DNA from: Mycobacterium ostraviense
GTDB taxonomy: Bacteria > Actinomycetota > Actinomycetes > Mycobacteriales > Mycobacteriaceae
DNA: 64,000 bases
NCBI RefSeq assembly: GCF_002705925.1
Contig: NZ_NKRE01000001.1
Coordinates: 3,582,604-3,646,603 of the forward strand
Reading direction: 5' to 3'
A program made the position numbers and the translations under genes. Position 1 is the stretch's first letter. Each line of letters starts with the position of its first letter. The notes under the pieces are model-generated. The model had not been told where the DNA came from. It saw only the letters and a list, made by a program, of their open reading frames with translations, and did no database searches. Below are positions 8,650 to 16,530 of the stretch, piece by piece.

Positions 8650-9852
8650 TTAGCGGCTGGCCCGCGGCAGGCCCATGGCCACCATGCCGATGATGTCGCG
8701 CTGCACTTCGTTGGTACCGCCACCGAAGGTCAGGATCAGGCATGCCCGGTGCATCCGCTCCACCCGGCCGCGCAGCAACACGCCGGGCGAATCCTGGCGC
8801 AGCGTCGCCGCGGTACCCAGCACCTCCATCAGCAGCCGGTAGGCCTCGGTGGCTAGCTCGGTCCCGAACACCTTGGCCGCCGACGCATCGGCCGGGGACA
8901 GCGCCTCGCTCGCCGATGAACCTTGCGAGGAAGCCAGCTCCCAGTTGATCAGCTTGAGCACCTCGGCTTTGGCGTGCACCCGGGCCAGGTTGAGCTGCAC
9001 CCATTCCGAGTCGATGAGCCGCGCTCCGCTGGAATCCTTGGTGTTCTGCGCCCATTCACGGACCTCGCGCAGGCACAGGAAGATCGGAGCCGGCGACACC
9101 AGCGCCACCCGCTCGTGGTTGAGCTGGTTGGTCACCAGCTTCCAGCCGCCGTTCTCGTCGCCGACCCGGTTGGTCACCGGCACCCGCACGTCGGTGTAGT
9201 AGGTGGCGCTGGTGTCCGGGCCGGCCATGGTGTGCACCGGCGTCCAGGAGAATCCGTCGGCGGTCGTCGGCACGATCAGCACCGAGATGCCCCGGTGCTT
9301 CTTGGCCCCAATAGATTCCGGGTTGGTGCGCACCGCCAGCCAGACGTAGTCGGCGTACTGGATCAGGCTGGTCCACATCTTCTGCCCGTTGATCACGTAG
9401 TCGTCGCCGTCGCGGACGGCGGTGGTGCGCAGGTTCGCCAGGTCGGTGCCGGCGCCCGGCTCGGAGTAGCCGATCGAGAAATGCAGGTCCCCCGCAGCGA
9501 TGCGCGGCAGGAAGAATTTCTTCTGCTCGTCGGTGCCGTAGGCCATGATGGTCGGCGCGACGCTGTTGATCGTCAGGAACGGCACCGGTGCACCTGCCAG
9601 CGCCGCCTCGTCGGCGAAAATCAGCGAGTCCATCGGCGAGCGGTCCTGGCCGCCGTATTCCGTGGGCCAGTTCAGGGTGAGCCAGCCGTCCTTGCCCATC
9701 TGCGCGACCGTCTCCCGATACACATTCCCGACGCCGATTTCGCCCCCGATCGAACTCAGCGCCTCGCGCCGCTCCGGCGTCATCAAGGTGGTGAAGTACG
9801 ACCGCAGTTCGCGGCGCAGCTCTTCCTGCTCAGGTGTGTAACTGATGCGCAT
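8650..9852 (-). CDS. fadE26: Acyl-CoA dehydrogenase FadE26 (ChsE4-type subunit)
   Basis: The 400-residue partner of FadE27, starting at ATG 9852 with GGAGG about 12 bases upstream. It carries FSIGYSEPGAGTDLANLRT near residue 130, YVINGQKMWTS near 152, and a C-terminal FGGGTNEVQRDIIG near 385 with the Glu expected in the catalytic region of this class. It catalyses the first beta-oxidation step of the cholesterol side chain together with FadE27. It is the first gene of the leftward unit fadE26-fadE27-fadD17, transcribed away from fdxD. The KstR-type palindrome at 9976-9989 lies 124 bases before its start. Confidence 0.92.
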   Translation of the reverse strand: MRISYTPEQEELRRELRSYFTTLMTPERREALSSIGGEIGVGNVYRETVAQMGKDGWLTLNWPTEYGGQDRSPMDSLIFADEAALAGAPVPFLTINSVAPTIMAYGTDEQKKFFLPRIAAGDLHFSIGYSEPGAGTDLANLRTTAVRDGDDYVINGQKMWTSLIQYADYVWLAVRTNPESIGAKKHRGISVLIVPTTADGFSWTPVHTMAGPDTSATYYTDVRVPVTNRVGDENGGWKLVTNQLNHERVALVSPAPIFLCLREVREWAQNTKDSSGARLIDSEWVQLNLARVHAKAEVLKLINWELASSQGSSASEALSPADASAAKVFGTELATEAYRLLMEVLGTAATLRQDSPGVLLRGRVERMHRACLILTFGGGTNEVQRDIIGMVAMGLPRASR

Positions 9853-9910
9853 TCCTGCCGCCTCCGGTCAAACGTCGTGCACATAATGCCGTCACTGGCC
9901 GTCACCGGCC

Positions 9911-9946
9911 GCCTCAACGAGCGCCTCAACGAGCGCCTGAACGGGC
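9911..9946. repeat. 12-base tandem repeat in the fadE26-fdxD promoter region
   Basis: Three units of GCCTCAACGAGC; units one and two are identical and unit three differs at two bases. They lie between the fadE26 start and the KstR-type site. Copy number would change spacing of upstream promoter elements for the leftward genes. Confidence 0.85.
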
Positions 9947-9975
9947 GCGAACGGCTACCCATCCGTTCTCCCGGT

Positions 9976-9989
9976 TGTAACACGTTCTA
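9976..9989. promoter_or_regulatory. KstR-type operator
   Basis: TGTAACACGTTCTA matches the KstR consensus TnnAACnnGTTnnA at all fixed positions. It lies in the divergent region between fadE26 and fdxD, where a steroid-catabolism repressor would control both directions. KstR is known to bind such sites and release them in response to steroid CoA thioesters. Binding here is inferred. Confidence 0.75.
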
Positions 9990-10085
9990 GTCTGGGAATC
10001 CAGCGACGGTTTCGTCAGGGGCGCCACAGTCCTATGGTGGTGCTACGGAGTGATCAGGTAAAGCGCCAGCTTCAGGGAGGATGCC

Positions 10086-10277
10086 GTGCGGGTAAAGGTG
10101 GACCGTGACCGGTGTGAAGGCAACGCGGTGTGCTTGGGAATTGCACCGGATATCTTCGACCTGGACGACGAGGATTATGCCGTCGTGAAGCTCGACCCCA
10201 TTCCGCCGGACCGAGAGGCCCTGGCCGAGCAGGCGATCGCCGAGTGTCCGCGGGCCGCTCTGCTCCGCGAGGACTAG
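10086..10277 (+). CDS. fdxD: Small ferredoxin FdxD
   Basis: A 63-residue ferredoxin started at GTG 10086, after a GGGAGG site. Cysteines in DRCEGNAVC and AECPRAAL give the spacing of 3Fe-4S ferredoxins that feed cytochrome P450s. It opens the rightward arm, with hsd4B 33 bases downstream, as Rv3503c does. It probably donates electrons to a steroid-oxidising P450 encoded elsewhere. That partner is an inference. Confidence 0.88.
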   Translation: MRVKVDRDRCEGNAVCLGIAPDIFDLDDEDYAVVKLDPIPPDREALAEQAIAECPRAALLRED

Positions 10278-10310
10278 GCGCCCAGAACCCGAACTAGAGG
10301 TATTCATAAA

Positions 10311-11282
10311 TTGACTAGGGCCAACGGCCCGGCTTCCGCTGCGACCCCCCCGCGGTCCGCATCCTCGCCGGGCAGCAGCACCAACGCAATCGATCTGTCC
10401 GGAAAGGTCGCGGTGGTCACCGGCGCCGCCGCGGGACTGGGCCGCGCCGAGGCGGTGGGGCTGGCCAGGCTCGGCGCGGTCGTCGTGGTCAACGACATCG
10501 GTGCCGCCCTGGACAACTCGGACGTCATCGACGAGATCAGCAGCACCGGCGCCAAAGCGGTCGCGGTGGCCGGCGACATCAGCCAGCGCGCAACCGCCGA
10601 CGAACTCGTCGCCACCGCCGACGGGCTGGGCGGGCTGGACATCGTGGTCAACAACGCCGGTATCACCCGCGACCGGATGTTGTTCAACATGTCCGACGAG
10701 GATTGGGACCAGGTCATCGCGGTGCACCTGCGCGGCCATTTCCTGCTCACCCGTAACGCGGCCACCTACTGGCGCGCGAAAGCCAAAGACACCCCGGACG
10801 GCTCGGTCTACGCCCGGCTGGTCAACACCTCCTCGGAGGCGGGGCTGGTCGGTCCCGCGGGACAGGCCAACTACGGCGCGGCCAAGGCGGGCATCACCGC
10901 GCTCACCCTGTCCGCGGCGCGGGCGCTGGGCCGCTACGGCGTGCGCGCCAACGCGATCTGCCCGCGGGCCCGCACCGCAATGACCGCCGAGGTCTTCGGC
11001 GCCGAACCCGATATCGAAGGAGGCGAGATCGACCCGTTGTCGCCGGAGCACGTGGTCAGCCTGGTCCAGTTTCTGGCGTCGCCGGCGGCCGCGGAGGTCA
11101 ACGGGCAACTGTTCATCGTCTACGGCCCGCAGGTGACGCTGGTGGCCGCGCCGACGGTGGAGCGGCGCTTCAGCGCGGACGGCTCGGCGTGGGAGCCCGC
11201 CCAGCTGAGTGACACATTGCGGGACTACTTTGCTGGCCGGGCTCCGGACCGCAGTTTTTCGGCTACCGGTCTGATGGCATAG
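10311..11282 (+). CDS. hsd4B: 17-beta-hydroxysteroid dehydrogenase Hsd4B
   Basis: A 323-residue classical SDR with an N-terminal extension of about 28 low-complexity residues. The Rossmann motif GAAAGLG is at residues 38-44, NNAG at 114-117, and the catalytic pair YGAAK gives Tyr188 and Lys192. The start is TTG at 10311 with TAGAGG upstream. An in-frame start closer to the core near residue 26 cannot be excluded. In actinobacteria this protein acts in side-chain beta-oxidation or 17-hydroxysteroid oxidation, and the M. tuberculosis orthologue (Rv3502c) precedes mce4 as here. A strong hairpin follows, separating it from yrbE4A. Confidence 0.88.
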   Translation: MTRANGPASAATPPRSASSPGSSTNAIDLSGKVAVVTGAAAGLGRAEAVGLARLGAVVVVNDIGAALDNSDVIDEISSTGAKAVAVAGDISQRATADELVATADGLGGLDIVVNNAGITRDRMLFNMSDEDWDQVIAVHLRGHFLLTRNAATYWRAKAKDTPDGSVYARLVNTSSEAGLVGPAGQANYGAAKAGITALTLSAARALGRYGVRANAICPRARTAMTAEVFGAEPDIEGGEIDPLSPEHVVSLVQFLASPAAAEVNGQLFIVYGPQVTLVAAPTVERRFSADGSAWEPAQLSDTLRDYFAGRAPDRSFSATGLMA

Positions 11283-11284
11283 TA

Positions 11285-11321
11285 GGGGCCCGACGACGGG
11301 CCGGGGGGCTTGTCGGGCCCC
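11285..11321 (+). terminator. Stem-loop after hsd4B
   Basis: Perfect 10-bp arms GGGGCCCGAC and GTCGGGCCCC enclose a 17-base loop, beginning 3 bases after the hsd4B stop. There is no T-run, as is common in mycobacteria. It would end the fdxD-hsd4B message ahead of the mce4 promoter. Confidence 0.65.
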
Positions 11322-11332
11322 GCGGCCACAGC

Positions 11333-11346
11333 TAGAACCTGTGTCA
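11333..11346. promoter_or_regulatory. Possible degenerate KstR half-conserved site upstream of mce4
   Basis: TAGAACCTGTGTCA matches TnnAACnnGTTnnA except for G in place of the last T of GTT. It lies 65 bases before a good -35 box. The mce4 operon belongs to the KstR regulon in other mycobacteria, so the place is right, but one core position is off. Confidence 0.35.
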
Positions 11347-11410
11347 GAATGACCGCTCGAGAAAGGGTTTAACCAGCCAAATTAACGCAGGTTATGCAAA
11401 GTACTGTTCA

Positions 11411-11440
11411 TTGACACGGCGAAGTCGTTCTGGGTTAATA
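11411..11440 (+). promoter_or_regulatory. Putative sigma-A promoter of the mce4 operon
   Basis: TTGACA at 11411-11416 and TTAATA at 11435-11440 are separated by 18 bases, about 90 bases before the yrbE4A start. Both boxes are close to the housekeeping consensus and stand out in a local low-GC patch. Confidence 0.55.
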
Positions 11441-11528
11441 TGAGCCGGCTCACACGGAGTCGTGTCCGAACCCTGGTCGGGCTCAGGGGAACCACCGGCT
11501 TCGCCGCCTAGCAGACGGGGGAACCAAG

Positions 11529-12293
11529 TTGATTCAACAGCTTGCGGTTCCGGCCCGGGCCGTCGGCGGGTTCTTCGAAATGTCGATCGACACCGCGCGT
11601 GCTGCTTTCCGGCGTCCGTTTCAGTTCCGCGAGTTCCTCGATCAGACCTGGATGGTCGCCCGGGTATCGCTGGTCCCCACGCTGCTGGTCTCCATCCCGT
11701 TCACGGTCCTGGTGGCCTTCACCCTCAACATCCTGCTGCGTGAGATCGGTGCGGCCGACCTCTCCGGCGCCGGAACGGCATTCGGCACCATCACCCAGCT
11801 CGGCCCGGTGGTGACCGTGCTGGTGGTCGCCGGTGCCGGCGCCACCGCAATCTGCGCCGACCTGGGCGCCCGCACCATCCGCGAAGAGATCGACGCGATG
11901 CGGGTGCTGGGCATCGACCCGATCCAACGCCTGGTCGTGCCAAGGGTTTTGGCGTCGACGCTGGTCGCGTTGCTGCTCAACGGATTGGTGTGCGCCATCG
12001 GTTTGTCCGGTGGCTACGTGTTCTCCGTCTTCCTGCAGGGGGTCAACCCCGGTGCTTTCATCAACGGGCTGACCGTGCTGACCGGTCTGCGCGAGTTGAT
12101 CCTGGCCGAAGTCAAAGCGCTGCTGTTCGGCGTGATGGCCGGGCTGGTCGGCTGCTACCGTGGCCTGACCGTCAAGGGCGGGCCCAAGGGTGTCGGCAAC
12201 GCGGTCAACGAAACTGTCGTCTACGCGTTCATCTGCCTGTTCGTGATCAACGTGGTGATGACGGCCATCGGCGTACGAATCTCGGCGAAGTAA
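11529..12293 (+). CDS. yrbE4A: MlaE-type permease YrbE4A of the Mce4 importer
   Basis: A 254-residue MlaE/YrbE permease with about five hydrophobic segments, started at TTG 11529 after a GGGGGAA stretch. The family signature ADLGARTIREEIDAMRVLGI is at about residue 116. With YrbE4B it forms the inner-membrane channel of the Mce4 complex, which imports cholesterol in pathogenic mycobacteria using a shared Mce ATPase encoded elsewhere. It leads the ten-gene operon, 34 bases ahead of yrbE4B. Confidence 0.95.
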   Translation: MIQQLAVPARAVGGFFEMSIDTARAAFRRPFQFREFLDQTWMVARVSLVPTLLVSIPFTVLVAFTLNILLREIGAADLSGAGTAFGTITQLGPVVTVLVVAGAGATAICADLGARTIREEIDAMRVLGIDPIQRLVVPRVLASTLVALLLNGLVCAIGLSGGYVFSVFLQGVNPGAFINGLTVLTGLRELILAEVKALLFGVMAGLVGCYRGLTVKGGPKGVGNAVNETVVYAFICLFVINVVMTAIGVRISAK

Positions 12294-12327
12294 CACATGA
12301 AGGAAACCAAGCGATGGTGATGAAGCG

Positions 12328-13170
12328 ATGAGCTATGACGTCACTATCCGCTTCCGCCGATTCATGTCCCGGCTGCAGGAGCCGGTCGACAGTTTCGGCG
12401 AGCAGGCGCTGTTCTACGGCGAAACCGTGCGCTACATCCCCAATGCCATCACGCGATACCGCAAAGAGACCATCCGGCTGGTCGCCGAGATGACCCTGGG
12501 CGCGGGCGCGCTGGTCATGATCGGCGGCACGGTCGGCGTGGCGGCCTTCCTGACGCTGGCCTCCGGTGGCGTCATCGCGGTGCAGGGCTACTCGTCGCTG
12601 GGCGACATCGGGATCGAGGCGCTCACCGGATTCCTGTCGGCGTTTTTGAACGTGCGCGTCGTCGCGCCGGTGATCGCCGGCATCGCCCTGGCGGCCACCA
12701 TCGGCGCCGGCGCCACCGCCCAGCTGGGCGCGATGCGGGTGTCCGAGGAGATTGACGCGGTCGAATGCATGGCCGTCCACTCGGTCTCGTATCTGGTGTC
12801 GACCCGGTTGATCGCCGGCCTGGTCGCCATCGTCCCGCTGTACTCGCTGTCGGTGCTGGCCGCGTTCTTCGCCGCCCGGTTCACCACGGTGTTCATCAAC
12901 GGGCAGTCCAAAGGCCTCTACGACCACTACTTCAACACCTTCCTTATTCCGTCCGACCTGCTGTGGTCGTTCCTGCAGGCGATCGTGATGTCGATCGCGG
13001 TGATGCTGGTGCATACCTATTACGGCTACAACGCCAGCGGTGGATCGGTCGGCGTGGGCATTGCGGTCGGCCAGGCGGTGCGGACGTCGTTGATCGTGGT
13101 GGTGGTCATTACTCTGTTCATCTCGCTGGCCGTGTACGGCGCGTCCGGCAACTTCAACCTCTCTGGATAA
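12328..13170 (+). CDS. yrbE4B: MlaE-type permease YrbE4B of the Mce4 importer
   Basis: The second permease subunit, 280 residues, with the matching signature AQLGAMRVSEEIDAVECMAV near residue 131 and five or so membrane segments. The N-terminal amphipathic stretch precedes the first segment at about residue 50. It is followed after 15 bases by mce4A. Pairing with YrbE4A is general for mce operons. Confidence 0.95.
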   Translation: MSYDVTIRFRRFMSRLQEPVDSFGEQALFYGETVRYIPNAITRYRKETIRLVAEMTLGAGALVMIGGTVGVAAFLTLASGGVIAVQGYSSLGDIGIEALTGFLSAFLNVRVVAPVIAGIALAATIGAGATAQLGAMRVSEEIDAVECMAVHSVSYLVSTRLIAGLVAIVPLYSLSVLAAFFAARFTTVFINGQSKGLYDHYFNTFLIPSDLLWSFLQAIVMSIAVMLVHTYYGYNASGGSVGVGIAVGQAVRTSLIVVVVITLFISLAVYGASGNFNLSG

Positions 13171-13185
13171 GGACTCGGCAGGGAC

Positions 13186-14388
13186 ATGGCAGACGGATCG
13201 CGACGCACCAGTGTGCGGGTGGCGGCGGCGCTGCTGGCCGGTCTGCTGGTGGGTTCGGCCGTCCTGACCTACCTGTCCTATACCGCGGCCTTTACCTCGA
13301 CCGACACCGTCATCGTGTCCGCGCCGCGGGCAGGTCTGGTGATGGAGGAGGGCGCCAAGGTCAAGTTCCGCGGCGTCCAGGTCGGCACCGTCGAGGACAT
13401 CACCTACAGCGGTGACCAGGCACGGCTGCGGCTGGCCATCAGAAGCGGCGAGATGCACTTCATCCCGTCCAACGCGACCGTGCACATCGCCGGCAACACC
13501 ATCTTCGGCGCCAAGTCGGTGGAGTTCGAGCCGCCCAAGACGGCGCCGTCGCCCACGCCGCTGCGGCCCAATGCGCATGTCGAGGCACCCCAGGTGCAGC
13601 TCGAGGTCAACACGCTGTTCCAGTCGCTCATCGACTTGCTGCACAAGATCGACCCGGTCGAATTGAACGGAACGCTCAGCGCGCTGTCCGAAGGCCTGCG
13701 CGGCCACGGCGACGACCTCGGCGCGCTATTGGCCGGGCTGAATACGCTGACGCGCCAAGCGAATCCGAAGCTGCCCACGCTGCAGGAGGATTTCCGCAAG
13801 GCGGGCATCGTGACCAACGTCTATGCCGACGCCGCGCCCGACCTCAACACCGTGTTCGACAGCCTGCCCACCATCAACAAGACACTGGTGGACAAGCAGA
13901 AAGACCTGAACACCACGCTGCTGGCCACCATCGGCCTGGCCAACAACGCCTACGAGACGCTGGAGCCCGCCGAGCAGAACTTCATCGACGCCATCAACCG
14001 GTTGCGGGCCCCGCTGAAGGTGGCCGCCGACTACTCGCCGGAATTCGGCTGTCTGTTCAAGGGAATCGGCCGCGGTATCAAGGAGTTTGCCCCGTTGATC
14101 GGTGTCCGCAAGGCGGGCCTGTTCACCTCGTCGAATTTCGTGCTGGGCGCGCCGAGCTACACCTACCCGGAGAGCCTGCCGATCGTCAACGCCTCCGGCG
14201 GGCCGAACTGCCGCGGTTTGCCGGACATCCCGACCAAGCAGAACGGTGGGTCGTTCTACCGCGCGCCGTTCCTGGTCACCGATAACGCCTACATCCCCTA
14301 CGAGCCGTTCACCGAGGTGCAGGTCGACGCGCCGTCGACGCTGCAGTTCTTGTTCCACGGCGCCTTCGCGGAACGGGACGACTTCTGA
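13186..14388 (+). CDS. mce4A: Mce family protein Mce4A
   Basis: A 400-residue MCE protein with an N-terminal membrane anchor (about residues 10-30), the MlaD/MCE domain (GLVMEEGAKVKFRGVQVGTV from about residue 46) and a long helical MCE-associated region. Mce proteins are thought to form a hexameric tunnel across the periplasm that carries lipid from the outer layer to the YrbE permeases. Its stop overlaps the mce4B start by one base (TGATG at 14386-14390). Confidence 0.95.
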   Translation: MADGSRRTSVRVAAALLAGLLVGSAVLTYLSYTAAFTSTDTVIVSAPRAGLVMEEGAKVKFRGVQVGTVEDITYSGDQARLRLAIRSGEMHFIPSNATVHIAGNTIFGAKSVEFEPPKTAPSPTPLRPNAHVEAPQVQLEVNTLFQSLIDLLHKIDPVELNGTLSALSEGLRGHGDDLGALLAGLNTLTRQANPKLPTLQEDFRKAGIVTNVYADAAPDLNTVFDSLPTINKTLVDKQKDLNTTLLATIGLANNAYETLEPAEQNFIDAINRLRAPLKVAADYSPEFGCLFKGIGRGIKEFAPLIGVRKAGLFTSSNFVLGAPSYTYPESLPIVNASGGPNCRGLPDIPTKQNGGSFYRAPFLVTDNAYIPYEPFTEVQVDAPSTLQFLFHGAFAERDDF

Positions 14389-15440
14389 TGGCGGGCGGGG
14401 GGATGCCGTCGTATCGCACGATGGTGATCAAGGTCAGCATCTTCGCACTGGCCATGTTGCTGGTGGGCGCGGCCCTGGTGGTGGTGTTCGGCGACTTCCG
14501 GTTCGGCCCGACGAACGTCTATCACGCCACCTTCACCAACGCGTCGCGGCTGAAGGCGGGCCAGAAGGTGCGCATCGCCGGGGTGCCGGTCGGGTCGGTT
14601 AAGGCCGTTAAGCTCAACTCGGACAACACCATCGACGTGGCATTCGCGATCGACCGGAGCTACACGGTGTACTCGTCCACGCGTGCGGTGGTCCGGTACG
14701 AAAACCTGGTCGGCGACCGGTACCTGGAGATCACCTCCGGGCCCGGGGAGCTGCGCAAGCTGCCGCCGGGCGGCACCATCAACGCCCAGCACACCCAGCC
14801 GGCACTGGACCTCGATGCGTTGCTGGGGGGACTGAAGCCGGTGCTCAAGGGCCTCGACGCGGACAAGGTCAACACGATCACCAGCGCGGTCATCGAGTTG
14901 CTGCAGGGCCAGGGCGGCGCGTTGTCCGACGTGCTCGCCCAGACCAGTGCCTTTTCCACGGCCCTGGGCCAACGCGACCAGCTGATCGGTGACGCGATCA
15001 CCAACCTCAACGCGGTGCTGGCGACCGTCGACCAGAAGAGCGCGCAATTCTCCGCCACTGTCGACCAGCTGCAACAGCTGATCACCGGGCTGGCCAACAA
15101 CAAGGACGCGGTTGCCGGCGCGATCCCGCCGCTGGCCTCCACGACGACCGATCTCACCGACCTGCTGAGAAATTCGCGTCGGCCGTTGCAGGGGATCCTG
15201 GAAAACACCCGGCCGCTGGCCACCGAGCTCGACGACCGCAAGGCCGAGATCAACAACGACATCGAGCAGCTCGGCGAGGACTACCTGCGGTTGGCCGCGC
15301 TCGGCTCCTACGGGGCGTTCTTCAACATCTACTTCTGCACCGTGACGATCAAGATCAACGGTCCGGCCGGCAGCGACATCTTGATCCCGATGGGCGGCCA
15401 GCCGGATCCCAGCAAGGGAAGGTGCGCCTTTGCCAAATAA
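14388..15440 (+). CDS. mce4B: Mce family protein Mce4B
   Basis: 350 residues with an N-terminal membrane segment at about 12-36, the MCE domain core GQKVRIAGVPVGSVKAVKL near 59 and a helical coiled segment. The C-terminal part has two Cys (YFCTVTI and GRCAF), common in this subunit. The end overlaps the mce4C start by 11 bases. It acts as one of the six MCE subunits of the cholesterol importer. Confidence 0.95.
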   Translation: MAGGGMPSYRTMVIKVSIFALAMLLVGAALVVVFGDFRFGPTNVYHATFTNASRLKAGQKVRIAGVPVGSVKAVKLNSDNTIDVAFAIDRSYTVYSSTRAVVRYENLVGDRYLEITSGPGELRKLPPGGTINAQHTQPALDLDALLGGLKPVLKGLDADKVNTITSAVIELLQGQGGALSDVLAQTSAFSTALGQRDQLIGDAITNLNAVLATVDQKSAQFSATVDQLQQLITGLANNKDAVAGAIPPLASTTTDLTDLLRNSRRPLQGILENTRPLATELDDRKAEINNDIEQLGEDYLRLAALGSYGAFFNIYFCTVTIKINGPAGSDILIPMGGQPDPSKGRCAFAK

Positions 15441-16530
15441 CGAGCCAAATAACGAGCCAAATAACAACAAGCCAAGCAGTAAACGCGATCGCGACCCGCT
15501 GCGCACCGGCATCTTCGGCGTGGTGTTGGTGGCCTGCGTCGTGCTGATCGCATTCGGCTACGCCGGGCTGCCCTTCATTCCCCAGGGCAAGACCTACGAC
15601 GCCTATTTCACCGATGCGGGCGGTATCACGCCCGGTAACGCCGTCTACGTCTCGGGCTTCAAGGTGGGCAAGGTCACCGACGTGAGCCTGGCCGGTGACA
15701 GCGCCAAGATCACCTTCAGTGTGGACCGCAAGGTCGTCGTCGGCGACCAGTCGCTGGCCGCGATCCGGACCGACACCATCCTGGGCGAGCGGTCCATCTC
15801 GGTGACCCCGGCCGGCAGCGGGCATGCCACCACGATTCCGCTGAGCCGCACCACCACGCCCTACACCCTCAACGGCGCCCTCGAGGACCTGGGCCGCAAC
15901 GCCAACAACCTGAACAAGCCGCAGTTCGAGCAGGCATTGAAGGTGCTCACCGAGACGCTGCACGACGCCACACCGCAGCTGCGCGGTGCGCTGGACGGCG
16001 TGACGTCGCTGTCGCGCACCCTGAACAGCCGCGACGAAGCGCTGCAGGGCCTGCTGGCGCACGCCAAGACGGTAACCGGGGTGTTGTCGCAGCGCGCCGA
16101 GCAGGTCAACAAGCTGATCGATGACGGCAACCAGCTGTTCGCCGCGCTCGACGAGCGCCGTGCCGCGCTGGGCGCACTCATCTCCGGCATCGACGACGTC
16201 TCGGCGCAGATTTCCGGCTTCGTCGCCGACAACCGCCGAGAGTTCGGCCCGGCCCTGTCCAAGCTCAACCAGGTGCTGAGCAACCTCAACGAGCGCCGCG
16301 ACTACATCACCGAAGCCCTCAAGCGGCTGCCGGCCTACGCGACCACGCTGGGCGAGGTCGTCGGATCCGGACCGGGATTCAACGTCAACGTCTTCAGCGC
16401 GATTCCGGCGCCGCTGATGGCCATGGTGTTCGACATGGTCTACCAGCCCGGCAAACTGCCGGACAGCTTTGCCGACTATCTGCGCGGGCTCATCCAGGAA
16501 CGCTGGATCATTAGGCCGAAGTCACCATGA
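15430..16530 (+). CDS. mce4C: Mce family protein Mce4C with a repeated N-terminus
   Basis: 366 residues, started at TTG 15430 inside the mce4B 3' end. The N-terminus MPNNEPNNEPNNNKPSSKRD comes from a 12-base tandem repeat. A membrane anchor follows (about 28-50) and then the MCE domain (TPGNAVYVSGFKVGKVTDV near 67). The rest is a long helical region. The repeat lies on the cytoplasmic side of the anchor, so length changes there may be tolerated. The stop overlaps the mce4D start (ATGA at 16527-16530). Confidence 0.93.
   Translation: MPNNEPNNEPNNNKPSSKRDRDPLRTGIFGVVLVACVVLIAFGYAGLPFIPQGKTYDAYFTDAGGITPGNAVYVSGFKVGKVTDVSLAGDSAKITFSVDRKVVVGDQSLAAIRTDTILGERSISVTPAGSGHATTIPLSRTTTPYTLNGALEDLGRNANNLNKPQFEQALKVLTETLHDATPQLRGALDGVTSLSRTLNSRDEALQGLLAHAKTVTGVLSQRAEQVNKLIDDGNQLFAALDERRAALGALISGIDDVSAQISGFVADNRREFGPALSKLNQVLSNLNERRDYITEALKRLPAYATTLGEVVGSGPGFNVNVFSAIPAPLMAMVFDMVYQPGKLPDSFADYLRGLIQERWIIRPKSP
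15433..15465 (+). repeat. 12-base tandem repeat at the mce4B/mce4C junction
   Basis: CCAAATAACGAG occurs twice and a third copy stops after nine bases. The repeat encodes PNNE units at the start of Mce4C. In another frame it contains the TAA stop of mce4B at 15438-15440. The unit is a multiple of three, so copy changes keep mce4C in frame. Confidence 0.9.

Noticed and set aside
12247..13707. A 486-codon minus-strand frame over yrbE4B/mce4A
   Set aside because: Shadow of the mce4 genes; Gln/His/Arg-rich composition and no motif.
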